NCBI RefSeq assembly: GCF_902364025.1
Contig: NZ_CABJCG010000012.1
Location: forward strand, 143,949-207,948
Reading direction: 5' to 3'
DNA: 64,000 nt
DNA from: Enterocloster lavalensis
GTDB lineage: Bacteria > Bacillota > Clostridia > Lachnospirales > Lachnospiraceae
Under the pieces are notes generated by a model. It made no database searches. It saw only the letters and a program-made list of their open reading frames with translations, and was not told the origin of the DNA. Made by a program: the position numbers and the translations under genes. Shown here piece by piece: positions 45,628-53,819 of this stretch. Positions within the stretch are counted from its first letter, which is position 1; each line of letters starts with the position of its first letter.

Positions 45628-46864
45628 GATGAGCTGCCCCTTTCGCCTTTGTCTCCCTGTTTTCCTTAACCTGGGCGGCCACCGCGGCAGCCTCCCTTGC
45701 GATCTCCAGTTCCTCGTTGGTCTTGACCACCAGCACGTTGACCCTGGAAGCGCCGTCGGAGATACGCACCGCCTCCCCCTGTTCCCGGTTCTTCACCTCG
45801 TCGATGGCGATGCCCAGAAATTCCAGATACTCGCAAATCTGTTCCCGGATATCAGAGTCATTCTCCCCTACCCCGGCGGTGAACACGATGTTGTCCACCC
45901 CGTTCATGGCCGCCGCGTAGCTGCCGATATATTTGGCCACCCGGTACACGAAAATCTCCCGGGCCAGGGCCGCCTTGTCATTGTATTTGATCTCCGCATC
46001 CTTCAGCTCCCTAAAATCGCTGGAAAAATTGCTGGAAATTCCCAGCACCCCCGACTCCTGATTCAAAATGGTCATGATCTGCTGGAAATCCAGATTTTCC
46101 TTCTTCGCCAGGTATTCCAGCGCTCCGGCGTCCACGTCCCCACAGCGGGTGCCCATCACCAGGCCCTCCAAAGGCGTGAAGCCCATGGAGTTGTCCACCA
46201 CCTGGCCGTATTTCACCGCGCAGATGCTGGCGCCGTTGCCCAGATGGCAGACGATGGTCTTTACGCGCCTGTAATCCTGGCCCATGAACTCCGCCGCCCG
46301 GCGGGACACGTATTTGTGGCTGATGCCGTGGAAGCCGTAACGGCGTATTTTCAGTTTCTCATAAAAACGATAGGGAAGGCCGTAGAGAAATGCCTTTGGC
46401 TCCATGGTCTGGTTGAACGCGGTGTCGAACACCCCCACCATCAGAATGTCCGGCATCAGCTCCCGGCATGCCGCCACGCCCACCAGATTAGCCGGGTTGT
46501 GCAGGGGCGCCAGGTCGTTGCACTCGGTCATAGCCTGGATCACCTCCTCGGTGATAACCACGGAACCGGTAAATTTCTCGCCCCCGTGGACCAGCCGGTG
46601 TCCCACCACGTCGATCTCCGAAAAATCCTTCAGCACGCCGCGCTCCGGGTCCACCAGCATCCTTAACAACACTCCCACCGCAGCCTTGTGGTCCGGCATT
46701 GCCACCGGCTCCTTCAGGGAAATTCCCCCGTCCGTCCGGTAATTAAAAATCCCGTCGATTCCGATCCGCTCGCAAACGCCCTTTGCCAGAGCCTTCTCGT
46801 TTTCCGGGTCCACCACCTGGAATTTTAACGACGAGCTGCCGCTGTTGATCACCAAAATCTTCAT
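45617..46864 (-). CDS. ackA: Acetate kinase
   Basis: The 415-residue ASKHA enzyme makes ATP and acetate from acetyl phosphate and ADP. Signatures are VLVINSGSSSLKFQ at the start, GHRLVHGGEKF, GVFDTAFNQTM, RRYGFHGISHKYVS, CHLGNGAS and FTAGVGEND. ATG at 46864 has GGAGGG seven bases upstream. No pta precedes it. Instead it heads a unit that runs, with an 11-bp overlap, into the sigma-54 activator. The last 15-20 residues are a slightly long, charged tail. Confidence 0.96.
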   Translation of the reverse strand: MKILVINSGSSSLKFQVVDPENEKALAKGVCERIGIDGIFNYRTDGGISLKEPVAMPDHKAAVGVLLRMLVDPERGVLKDFSEIDVVGHRLVHGGEKFTGSVVITEEVIQAMTECNDLAPLHNPANLVGVAACRELMPDILMVGVFDTAFNQTMEPKAFLYGLPYRFYEKLKIRRYGFHGISHKYVSRRAAEFMGQDYRRVKTIVCHLGNGASICAVKYGQVVDNSMGFTPLEGLVMGTRCGDVDAGALEYLAKKENLDFQQIMTILNQESGVLGISSNFSSDFRELKDAEIKYNDKAALAREIFVYRVAKYIGSYAAAMNGVDNIVFTAGVGENDSDIREQICEYLEFLGIAIDEVKNREQGEAVRISDGASRVNVLVVKTNEELEIAREAAAVAAQVKENRETKAKGAAHHAE

Positions 46865-46927
46865 ATGTTTGCCCTCCCTCGCGCTGCGGCGGCGTTGGCC
46901 TCAACGGGCCGGACCGCATTTTGTTTT

Positions 46928-46957
46928 ATTTTAGCATTGGGTGCCTGGTATTTGCAA
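46928..46957 (-). promoter_or_regulatory. ackA promoter
   Basis: Minus-strand TTGCAA (46952-46957) and TAAAAT (46928-46933) have an 18-bp spacer, 65 bp upstream of ackA. Confidence 0.55.
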
Positions 46958-47086
46958 TAAGAAATGAGGCCGCTTGAATAAAACGGTGCGCAGTACCTGC
47001 TATGATTTTGCCAGATTGTCTGGTATAATCAAAAGGATGTAAGGCCCTATCAGTTCAATTCTAAGAAATAGACGGTGCGCAAAGTA

Positions 47087-47218
47087 ATGACATTCTCTAT
47101 GTACATGAGAAAGCAGCGGGCTGGGCGACTTCTACATGGCATCCAAAAATACCAATGGCTGATCAACGAAAACCATGAGGAGATCGCTTCCTTTTTGGAA
47201 AACGGCCTGATTTTATAA
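47087..47218 (+). CDS. Small ORF or gene remnant before a membrane protein gene
   Basis: A 43-codon ORF (ATG 47087, TAA 47216-47218) encodes a peptide ending NENHEEIASFLENGLIL, with a basic middle (MRKQRAGRLLHG). No ribosome site is visible, and an in-frame TAG lies just upstream. The composition looks protein-like, so it may be the tail of a decayed gene. No family was recognised. The remainder of 46865-47238 contains only the ackA promoter. Confidence 0.25.
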   Translation: MTFSMYMRKQRAGRLLHGIQKYQWLINENHEEIASFLENGLIL

Positions 47219-47238
47219 TCTTTTGGAGGTGATCCGGC

Positions 47239-47982
47239 ATGACAATTCCTGAAATCCTGCTTGCAATTCTGGTACTGGCCCTTTTCTTTCTGGGCCTTGC
47301 GGCCATGGTCATTTTTCCGATAGCGGCCATTGTGCTGGCCGTTGTGTTCGTCGTGCGCAGAAAAAAGGGCGGTTTGAAACTGATGTGGGTGCCCGGGCTT
47401 CTGCTGCTCATCAGCCTGGCCGCCTGGAACCTGGACAGTCTGTTCGTCAACGGTCCCGGCTACTATTTCCACCACGACCCGGGCTCCAAGGTTTACAACG
47501 AGGGATATATCATCCCCCACTACGAGGACATGTACGGGGAGACCCTGGAGCTGGTAGAAAAAGAGGTCATCGACTCCTGCAACGCCGTCTACACCCTGAA
47601 ATCCGGTCTCACCGGAGATACCTTCACCGCAGAAAGCCGCTATTACGACACCTGTTCCGGGAGCTTCGACATGCTGCATCTGACGGAAAACTACGGTGAA
47701 ATCCTGGGCAAGCGCCTGGCCGGCGGAGAGACGGTGAGCCTGCCCTTTGACGAAGGCTACTCCGTGAAAATGCCGGACGGGAAATACGCCTGGTTCATGA
47801 TCTTTAAGTCGCGGGATGGTTACCGTTTCACCATCGATGCAGAGAAAAAGCGCCGGGAAGAAGCGTTCGACCAGCCCGTTTCTGGAGACCGTTTTTCTCT
47901 GGATATGGAAGCCGGGGGGCTGGTTTTGAAGGTGGCGCTGATGGACGGAAGCGTGGCGGAGCACTGGATTTTCAAAAACTGA
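47239..47982 (+). CDS. Membrane-anchored protein of unknown function
   Basis: The 247-residue protein has two N-terminal membrane helices (about 5-32 and 48-66) separated by RRKKGG. An external or cytosolic domain of 180 residues follows, with several Tyr/Asp-rich strands (GPGYYFHHDPGSKVYNEGY, VYTLKSGLTGDTFTAESRYYD, PDGKYAWFMIFKSRDGYRFTI). No family was recognised. ATG at 47239 has TTTTGGAGGTGAT, a strong site. A bidirectional terminator follows 130 bp downstream. Confidence 0.75.
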   Translation: MTIPEILLAILVLALFFLGLAAMVIFPIAAIVLAVVFVVRRKKGGLKLMWVPGLLLLISLAAWNLDSLFVNGPGYYFHHDPGSKVYNEGYIIPHYEDMYGETLELVEKEVIDSCNAVYTLKSGLTGDTFTAESRYYDTCSGSFDMLHLTENYGEILGKRLAGGETVSLPFDEGYSVKMPDGKYAWFMIFKSRDGYRFTIDAEKKRREEAFDQPVSGDRFSLDMEAGGLVLKVALMDGSVAEHWIFKN

Positions 47983-47989
47983 AATCCGC

Positions 47990-48118
47990 GGCCCCGCCTC
48001 CTCTCTCATCCCCGCAATCGTTTCCCGGATCACGTCTTCCATCTGCATCCCCAGCATCTCACAGCCGTTGCGGATCGTATCGCAGTTGACGCCAGCAGCA
48101 ATGGACCGAAGATAAGAC
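47990..48118 (-). pseudogene. Possible minus-strand gene fragment
   Basis: The minus strand encodes an uninterrupted protein-like stretch (YLRSIAAGVNCDTIRNGCEM, then MQMEDVIRETIAGM) that begins inside the terminator stem and runs antisense into the previous gene. No start signal is evident. It is probably a remnant of a deleted gene; the family is not recognised. Confidence 0.25.
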
Positions 48119-48153
48119 GCCGGAAGTCACAAGCGGTTTCCGGCGTCTTATCT
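48110..48153. terminator. Bidirectional terminator
   Basis: A 16-bp perfect stem AGATAAGACGCCGGAA/TTCCGGCGTCTTATCT lies between the unknown membrane gene and the broken PRD gene. Confidence 0.75.
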
Positions 48154-48196
48154 TGTATACAGTATTCTTTTTATCTGTCCTGATCTCATCCCAGGA

Positions 48197-48841
48197 TCAC
48201 AAAACTTCCAATATAACCCGTCCCAATCTACCTTCCTCACCGGCCTCCACGCTCCCCTTAAACCGCTTTCCGGCGAGCTCATCAACTGGAATTCCGGTCT
48301 GCACCATCATCGGCGCGCCGAAGGCCCTGGCCAGAATCGCTGCATGTGAAAATTCTGATCCGGACGTCAGCGGAATTTCATCCCAATTCTGCTTGATCCG
48401 AAGATGCATGGCGTAATAGATCACCTCGTCGTCCGGGATCACAAAGTCGTAGGCCTCCTCCATGGCCTCGGTCAGCCGCTTGGCTGCGGTGTACTCCACC
48501 GCGTCACGGTATTCCGCCTGGAGGGCCTTGTCGGCCTCGATAAAGCTGTAAAACCGGTACCGGGTCAAAGCGATAAACACGCGGATCACCAGGTTGGACA
48601 GGGAGACGTCCAACAGCACGATGGAAAACTCCCGGCAGACCAGCCGCAAAATGATTCTAATTCCCTCCACCTCCTGGCGGTTTAAGCCGTCCCGTAACAC
48701 GTTCTCCTTCTTGCCGAAGTGCTTTTCATTGTCGAAAAAGAACTCGGAGATGGCCAGCCGCTTGTTTCACTCGCTGCTCTCCAGGCGGACGTTCCCCTTC
48801 TTCTCCATCACCAGCTTCAATTTTCTCAGATTACTATAACA
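48197..48841 (-). pseudogene. Broken PRD-regulator / PEP-mobile-domain chimera
   Basis: Reading down from about 48841, the minus strand encodes KLKLVMEKKGNVRLESSE, an in-frame TGA at 48767-48769, then NKRLAISEFFFDN and a PRD domain (VSLSNLVIRVFIALTRYRFYSFI). This is the layout of a BglG-type PTS regulator that has lost its N-terminus. After IKQNWDEIP the frame changes character to SGSEFSHAAILARAFGAP, the phospho-His region of PEP-utilising mobile domains (enzyme I/PPDK type), and ends GRLGRVILEVL. A fusion by deletion plus a nonsense codon is the simplest reading. Confidence 0.7.
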
Positions 48842-49014
48842 TTTTTTTGCGGAAAAGGACAGTGTTTCCGAAGGCGGCGGAGGCGGGTACAAAATCAGTA
48901 ACAAAATTGACGCACTGCTCCGTTTGTGCTAAACTCATTACAAATTCATGTTTCAGACTGCCGACGGGCAGGAAGATAACAGGCATTCATTATGATTTAA
49001 AAGGAGAATTCCAC

Positions 49015-49515
49015 ATGTTCAGAGAAATGAGAAGAAAACGCCAGCTGCTGCCCCAGGAACAGGCCCTGGAGATTCTGGAGAACGGCACCTCCGGCGTGCT
49101 GGCCCTGTCCGGCGACGGCGGCTACCCCTACGCAGTGCCCATGAGCTACGTCTACAACGACGGAAAGATTTATTTTCACTGTGCAAAGGCGGGACACAAG
49201 ATCGACGCCATCCGCAGCTGCGACAAGGCCTCCTTCTGCGTGACCGGCCAGGACAACGTGGTTCCCGGCGAATACACCACCTATTTCCGAAGCGCCATCG
49301 CCTTCGGCAGAATCCGGGTGATTGAGGACGACGCCGAAAAGCGCAGCGCCATCGAGTGTCTGGCCGCCAAGTACACGCCGGACGACGAGAAGGGCCGTAT
49401 GGAGGAGATCGACAAAGAGTACCGCGCCCTCTGCATGCTGGAGTTTGTCATCGAACACCTGACCGGCAAGGAAGCCATCGAGCTGGTCAGAAAACGCGAG
49501 GCCGATACGCAGTAA
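49015..49515 (+). CDS. Pyridoxamine 5'-phosphate oxidase-family flavoprotein (NimA-like)
   Basis: The 166-residue split-barrel flavin-binding protein has GTSGVLALSGDGGYPYAVPMSYVY near the start, KIYFHCAKAGHKIDAI and NVVPGEYTTYFRSAIAFG. These match the PNPOx-like family that includes 5-nitroimidazole-reducing Nim proteins. ATG at 49015 follows AAAAGGAG; the longer upstream reading lacks coding character. The physiological substrate is unknown. It is monocistronic, with a terminator 100 bp downstream. Confidence 0.85.
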   Translation: MFREMRRKRQLLPQEQALEILENGTSGVLALSGDGGYPYAVPMSYVYNDGKIYFHCAKAGHKIDAIRSCDKASFCVTGQDNVVPGEYTTYFRSAIAFGRIRVIEDDAEKRSAIECLAAKYTPDDEKGRMEEIDKEYRALCMLEFVIEHLTGKEAIELVRKREADTQ

Positions 49516-49616
49516 ATGCGGCCCGCCCTGCGAAAAATATTCACATCTCAGACGTACGCCCCATTGGCGTATCACGGCAATGGACCGCAGGCTGCGCCAG
49601 CAGTCCCTTTGATTCG

Positions 49617-49662
49617 GAAAAGGAGCCCAGCGCTGAAATAAATCGCGCCGGACTCCTTTTTA
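49617..49662. terminator. Terminator between PNPOx-like gene and alpha/beta hydrolase
   Basis: AAAAGGAG...CTCCTTTT forms an outer stem with an inner GCGC/GCGC pair, and T-runs follow on both strands. It separates convergent genes. Confidence 0.7.
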
Positions 49663-49689
49663 CAGTTCCACGATGGCATCACAGTTCCC

Positions 49690-50520
49690 CTACGGCAGCC
49701 GGTTCAAAAATTCCTCCAGCAGTCCGTTCCATCTCTCCGGGTACTCATAGAACATCAGATGGCCGCCCATGACCTGAATCTCATAGCCGGACAGCTGCTG
49801 TTCCACAAAGGGCCTTGCCACATCGGCCCAGTGCTCCGCGATGAACATCAGACTGGGCATACCAGCGCCCACCTCCCTGGCGGTTTCCAGGAAATTGGAA
49901 AAGATGGCGTCGCAGAACAGGGCTTTGCAGACCCAGTAAGGCGTCCGCCCGGAGATATCCAGCAGATATTCCAGCTCCGCGGGTTCCATCTCATGCTGAA
50001 TCATCACGCCGGTGGCGTAATCGCTGAAAAACGCTCTGGAATCCTCGGGGCTTGTCAGGTACTGGGTCGCCACCTCGGACAGCTCCTCCATGGTCCCCTC
50101 GGTCCACCATGTGGGATCAGCGGACAGGGGCAGCGGAGACATGTCGATGGTCACCGCGCCCCTCAGCTTCTCCTTCCCAAACTGGCGGATGTAGCTCCAC
50201 ACCTCCAGATTTCCCGTGCTCCAGCCCACTAACACGGCTCCGTCTAACCCAAGGCCGTCTATCAGCGAGGCCAGATCCCGCCCGTGGGTCATATAATCGT
50301 TGCCGTCCACCGTCTTGGCCGACAGGCCCTGCCCCCGCGGGTCGATGGCGATCACCCGGTAATTACCGGAAAAATACTCCAGCTGGGCCTTAAAAATTTC
50401 CCCCGAAAAGGTCAGCCCCGGAATGAACACCAGCGGCCTTCCCTCCCCCTTCTCCAGATAGTGCAGCTCGATCCCCGGCGACACGCAGAAATACTTGCTC
50501 TCAATGCGATCCTTTGCCAT
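49690..50520 (-). CDS. Alpha/beta-fold hydrolase
   Basis: The 276-residue protein has the oxyanion region FIPGLTFSGE, AIDPRGQGLS, the nucleophile elbow VLVGWSTGN, and the catalytic His in VMGGHLMFYEYPE. This fits a cytoplasmic esterase, C-C hydrolase or haloperoxidase-like enzyme. ATG at 50520 follows AGGAGGGGG. The neighbours do not indicate a substrate. Confidence 0.88.
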   Translation of the reverse strand: MAKDRIESKYFCVSPGIELHYLEKGEGRPLVFIPGLTFSGEIFKAQLEYFSGNYRVIAIDPRGQGLSAKTVDGNDYMTHGRDLASLIDGLGLDGAVLVGWSTGNLEVWSYIRQFGKEKLRGAVTIDMSPLPLSADPTWWTEGTMEELSEVATQYLTSPEDSRAFFSDYATGVMIQHEMEPAELEYLLDISGRTPYWVCKALFCDAIFSNFLETAREVGAGMPSLMFIAEHWADVARPFVEQQLSGYEIQVMGGHLMFYEYPERWNGLLEEFLNRLP

Positions 50521-50614
50521 ATGTCCCCCTCCTTAACCTTTAGAATATACCTCTATTCTATCATGTTGCGGGGGCGGCCTCAAGGAAATCCTTACAGACT
50601 TGATCCATTTCCCC

Positions 50615-51988
50615 TCACTTCTTCCCCGGAGCGCCGCCGATCAGCTTTTTAGCCGTCCATTTCCCGCGCAGGAAATAAACGGCCCCCACAACCGCGGGCA
50701 GAACCGGCGACACGGCCTGGCCGATATACACCCCGGCAAATCCCATCTGAAGGGGAAATGCCAGCAGCCAGCACACCGGGAGGCGCAGGATCATGGCGTC
50801 TAAAAACGCGTTGCACATGGCGATATTGGCGGACCCGACGCCGATGGCAAAAGAATCGAAGGTGTACATGACGGCATAGACCAGACTGTTTACGCTGCAG
50901 CAGATCCGAAGGTAAAGCACCCCGTCCCTGACCACATCCGCGCTGGACGGATCGAACAGCATGATCAAATGTTCGGAACCGATCTGAACCGCGGCCACCG
51001 CCGCGAATGTCACGGCCAGGTTCAAAATCAGGCCGCTCTTTGCGGTTTTCTTCACCCGGTCCACATTCTGAGCGCCCATATTCTGCCCCGCCATGGTGGT
51101 GATCGCCTGCCCGATGGCCCAGCAGGGCATCCCTGCCATAGTGTTGATCTTCAGCCCGATGCCGGAGGCCGCGGCCACTGAGACGCCGAATGTATTTAAC
51201 ATCCCCGTGATGAGCAGGTAGGAAATGTTCACCACCGCCATCTGGACCGCGGTGGGCAGTCCCACCTTTAAAATGACAGCCAGCTTTTCTTTTCGGACAG
51301 CGAAGCTTTTCAGTTTAAAGTCGAACAGGAACTCTTTCCGCCTCAGATAGACGACGGATATGACCAGGGATACCCCCTGGGAAAAAATAGTAGCGTATGC
51401 GGCGCCCTCTGTCCCCATCCTCAGAGGTCCCACCAGCAGCAGGTCGAGACAGATATTGACCGCCGCGGCCACCGCCACAAAATACAGCGGGCTTTTCGAG
51501 TCCCCCAGCCCCTTCATCAGGGCGCAGACCGCATTGTAACCGAACACAAACACGGTCCCGGCGCAGAGAATCCGCATGTACCCGCAGGCGTCCTCCATGG
51601 CCTCCGCGGGCACGCGGAGGAGCGCAAACACCGGCTCATAGAGGAGCAGACCGGCGGCCGTGACAAGAATTGCCGCGATAAAGGACACGCTGAACAGAGT
51701 CCCCACCGTCTCCCTCTGCCCCTGCTCGTCACCGGCCCCCTTGTATTGGGCCGCCAAAACCGTTCCGCCCATGGTCAGGCCGATGCAGATGGAATTGATG
51801 ATAAAGCCGATCATGGAGGCATTGCTGATCGCGGCAAGGCCGGTCTTTCCCACAAAACGCCCCACCACAACCATATCGGCGATGCTGTAAAGCGATTGCA
51901 GCAGATTCGCCCCAAACAGCGGCAGCGCAAAACGCAGCAGCTTCCCGGGAACATTTCCCGACGTTAAATCCTGATTTCTATGTTCCAT
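50615..51988 (-). CDS. MATE family exporter (copy 2), attenuator-controlled candidate
   Basis: The 457-residue MATE protein has the two six-helix lobes: LPLFGANLLQSLYSIADMVVVGRF in the first and VGLPTAVQMAVVNISYLLI in the second. ATG at 51988 has AAAGG about ten bases upstream; the longer reading runs through the leader terminator region. The 5' leader of about 300 nt carries a promoter, a small ORF and an intrinsic terminator (separate entries). This suggests the exporter is induced by a compound that affects translation. It differs from copy 1, and its own substrate is unknown. Confidence 0.9.
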   Translation of the reverse strand: MEHRNQDLTSGNVPGKLLRFALPLFGANLLQSLYSIADMVVVGRFVGKTGLAAISNASMIGFIINSICIGLTMGGTVLAAQYKGAGDEQGQRETVGTLFSVSFIAAILVTAAGLLLYEPVFALLRVPAEAMEDACGYMRILCAGTVFVFGYNAVCALMKGLGDSKSPLYFVAVAAAVNICLDLLLVGPLRMGTEGAAYATIFSQGVSLVISVVYLRRKEFLFDFKLKSFAVRKEKLAVILKVGLPTAVQMAVVNISYLLITGMLNTFGVSVAAASGIGLKINTMAGMPCWAIGQAITTMAGQNMGAQNVDRVKKTAKSGLILNLAVTFAAVAAVQIGSEHLIMLFDPSSADVVRDGVLYLRICCSVNSLVYAVMYTFDSFAIGVGSANIAMCNAFLDAMILRLPVCWLLAFPLQMGFAGVYIGQAVSPVLPAVVGAVYFLRGKWTAKKLIGGAPGKK

Positions 51989-52020
51989 TTCAAATAATCC
52001 TTTCAGAGTATGATTCGGCG

Positions 52021-52049
52021 CAATGGGGCGCAGGCGCCTCATTGCGGGG
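52021..52049 (-). promoter_or_regulatory. Hairpin between leader terminator and MATE gene 2
   Basis: On the minus strand CGCAATGAGGCGC pairs with GCGCCCCATTGCG (one mismatch) just upstream of the ribosome site. It may protect the mRNA or modulate translation of the exporter. Confidence 0.45.
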
Positions 52050-52052
52050 AGC

Positions 52053-52083
52053 AAAAAAACCGCAGACAAAACACTGTCCGCGG
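52053..52083 (-). terminator. Intrinsic terminator in the MATE 2 leader (attenuator)
   Basis: CCGCGGACA pairs with TGTCTGCGG (one G-U) around a short loop, followed by TTTTTTT, 65 bp before the exporter start. An upstream leader segment (52208-52218, CAGACAGAACA) can pair over 11 bp with the loop and 3' arm (52063-52073, TGTTTTGTCTG), so the two structures exclude each other. Confidence 0.75.
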
Positions 52084-52143
52084 CCTTTGATCCAACCCTT
52101 TTCGATTATCTGAACGGCAACACAAATAAGGCTCTTAAATCCG

Positions 52144-52266
52144 TTAACTCCGGTTTAAACAGCCCCGCCTCTCAAAAAACATCTCAATCCGGTCGGGCTC
52201 CACACAATGTTCTGTCTGATTGAATTGTGCAGAGCCGGATACAATACAAAATTTTCCAAATAACAC
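52144..52266 (-). CDS. 40-codon leader ORF upstream of MATE gene 2
   Basis: GTG at 52266 is preceded by GAGGGGTGA at good spacing. The ORF encodes 40 residues starting MLFGKFCIVSGSAQF and ending FFERRGCLNRS, with TAA at 52144-52146. Codons 17-20 (CAG ACA GAA CAT) contain the candidate antiterminator sequence. These codons lie in the loop of a hairpin formed by GCACAAT and ATTGTGT. Ribosome position on this ORF could decide whether the downstream terminator forms. The peptide itself has no known family. Confidence 0.55.
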   Translation of the reverse strand: MLFGKFCIVSGSAQFNQTEHCVEPDRIEMFFERRGCLNRS

Positions 52267-52296
52267 TGTGTTCACCCCTCTCTCATTCTTTGTTTC

Positions 52297-52325
52297 ATTA
52301 TAAAAATATTTCCCGCTATTGTCAA
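52297..52325 (-). promoter_or_regulatory. Consensus promoter of the MATE 2 leader transcript
   Basis: The minus strand has a perfect TTGACA (52320-52325) and a perfect TATAAT (52297-52302) at the ideal 17-bp spacing. It begins 13 bp after the metallophosphoesterase stop, so the exporter is a separate transcription unit with a leader of about 300 nt. Confidence 0.85.
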
Positions 52326-52338
52326 CCGTGCCGCACCG

Positions 52339-53037
52339 TCAATCCAGAATCCGCTCCGGCCGGAATTTCAGGTAATCGGAGGAGACCAGGCGGTACTCCA
52401 CGCCCTCCACCTCGCCCATAAGACTGTCCTGATACCGGGCCTGGCCGTGGCAGTGGGAGTAGACCACCTGCTCTGCCCCGTACTCCTCCGCCATCCGCGT
52501 GAAGCCGCTCTCCATCTCCCCGATGCTGGTGGGCGGGTAATGCAGGAACATGATAAACCGCAAAAATCCCTCCGCTGCCGCCATCTCAAAGGACATACGC
52601 AGCCGCTCCAATTCCCGGTTCACCAGCTTCTCAAAATGCTCCGGCGTGTCCCGCCCCTCGTCGCAGTACCCCTTCGTGCCCACCAGGGCGCAGTCCTCAT
52701 AGGCGTAAAAGTTGTTCTGCAAAAAACACAGCCGCCCGGCGTACTGTTCGTTCAGCCGGTATGTCTTTTTGGCGTCCCAGAACATATCGTGGTTGCCCCG
52801 CAGCAGAATCTTCCTCCCCGGCAGGGCGGCGATAAATTCCAGGTCCGCAGCGCACTCCTCCAGGTTTCTCCCCCAGGAATGATCCCCGGTCACCACCACC
52901 GTGTCCTCAGGGGCCACGCGCTTTTTCCAGTGCTTCTCAATCCTCGCCACATGGTTTTTCCACTCTGCCCCAAATACTTCCATGGGTTTATTCACAGTAA
53001 ACGACAGATGCAGATCGCCGATTGCGTACAATGCCAT
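52339..53037 (-). CDS. Metallophosphoesterase
   Basis: The 232-residue calcineurin-like phosphoesterase has YAIGDLHLSF (DxH), VVVTGDHSWG (GD with His), LLRGNHDMFWD (GNHD), a metal-binding His in FLHYPPTS, and VYSHCHGQ (GHxH-like). It hydrolyses a phosphodiester or phosphomonoester in the cytoplasm; the substrate is unknown. ATG at 53037 has AGAGGA. It follows the YccF gene by 71 bp and may be in that operon. Confidence 0.88.
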   Translation of the reverse strand: MALYAIGDLHLSFTVNKPMEVFGAEWKNHVARIEKHWKKRVAPEDTVVVTGDHSWGRNLEECAADLEFIAALPGRKILLRGNHDMFWDAKKTYRLNEQYAGRLCFLQNNFYAYEDCALVGTKGYCDEGRDTPEHFEKLVNRELERLRMSFEMAAAEGFLRFIMFLHYPPTSIGEMESGFTRMAEEYGAEQVVYSHCHGQARYQDSLMGEVEGVEYRLVSSDYLKFRPERILD

Positions 53038-53108
53038 TTGACAGTCCTCTTTTCTTACAGTCCTCTCTCCCCGCCAAGCGGGCCGGTGGAGCGGACGTCT
53101 CCCACTCC

Positions 53109-53468
53109 TTAGACAATCTCCGCCCCAAAGGGCATAAGCGCCAGCTTTGCCAGCTTAAACTGCTGCAGCCCAAAGGGAATCCCGATCACCGTGACGCAGA
53201 GGACCAGCCCCAACGCCAGGTGCTCCAGAGCCAGCGGAAGGCCGGACACCAGCAGCCAGATCACGTTCAGCAGAAAGGACACCGCTCCGCCTCCGTAGCG
53301 CACCTCCTTGCCGAAGGGGAAGAAACTTAAAGACGCCAGCTTAAAGCACTGCATCCCCACCGGAATCCCCACAATCGTGATACACCACAGGCAGCCCGCC
53401 AGACACCAGCTGAGTCCGCTGATGGCTCCGCCGAATATAAACCAAAGTAAATTTCCCAGACAACCCAT
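53109..53468 (-). CDS. yccF: YccF-domain membrane protein
   Basis: The 119-residue protein is an internal duplication of the YccF domain. Each half has a helix pair ending in a short motif: ITIVGIPVGMQCFKLASLSFFPFGKEV in the first and VTVIGIPFGLQQFKLAKLALMPFGAEI in the second. The family is found in many bacteria with unknown role. ATG at 53468 has AGGAGG seven bases upstream. It lies 13 bp after the winged-helix gene and is probably cotranscribed. Confidence 0.88.
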   Translation of the reverse strand: MGCLGNLLWFIFGGAISGLSWCLAGCLWCITIVGIPVGMQCFKLASLSFFPFGKEVRYGGGAVSFLLNVIWLLVSGLPLALEHLALGLVLCVTVIGIPFGLQQFKLAKLALMPFGAEIV

Positions 53469-53481
53469 TAAAAGCCTCCTT

Positions 53482-53754
53482 TCAGGCCGGACGCTCCAGA
53501 CAGAAGAGTTTCTTTCCCCCGGTGCCGCACTGCACCACCCGGAAATTAAACAGATTTCCGTCCGTCCAAAGCTCCATTGCGTCCAGAATCCTTGTGACCG
53601 TGGACCGGTTCATCACCCGGTCCTTGTCAAACGCGAAGGCCGCAAACTCCCGGTTCACAAAATCCGTGATCTCCGTGATCGTCAGCGGGTGCTCCCTGGT
53701 CGCATGATTTTCGAGTATATTCATAATCAGAAGTGGAAACATGGTCTGATGCAT
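53482..53754 (-). CDS. Small winged-helix protein
   Basis: The 90-residue protein reads like the DNA-binding part of WYL-type regulators: MNILENHATREHPLTITEITDFVN, then NRSTVTRILDAMELW, a helix-turn-helix with a wing. No effector domain follows; the gene ends cleanly with a short basic tail. It precedes yccF by 13 bp and may regulate that unit. Homology is by pattern only. Confidence 0.6.
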   Translation of the reverse strand: MHQTMFPLLIMNILENHATREHPLTITEITDFVNREFAAFAFDKDRVMNRSTVTRILDAMELWTDGNLFNFRVVQCGTGGKKLFCLERPA

Positions 53755-53780
53755 AGCTGGTCTACCTCACTCTCCGCATC

Positions 53781-53800
53781 AAAAAAGGGCCGCCGGGCCC
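53781..53800 (-). terminator. Terminator of the small-peptide unit
   Basis: GGGCC/GGCCC with a four-base loop is followed by TTTTTT on the minus strand, 20 bp after the small ORF stop and just before the winged-helix gene. Confidence 0.65.
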
Positions 53801-53819
53801 CCGTGTTTCCAACAATCGG

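Noticed and set aside
47050-48057. A 335-codon minus-strand frame opposite the unknown membrane protein
   Set aside because: Most of it is a shadow of the plus-strand gene, which has a strong RBS and membrane helices. Only its first 30 codons or so look protein-like, and these are listed separately as a possible remnant.
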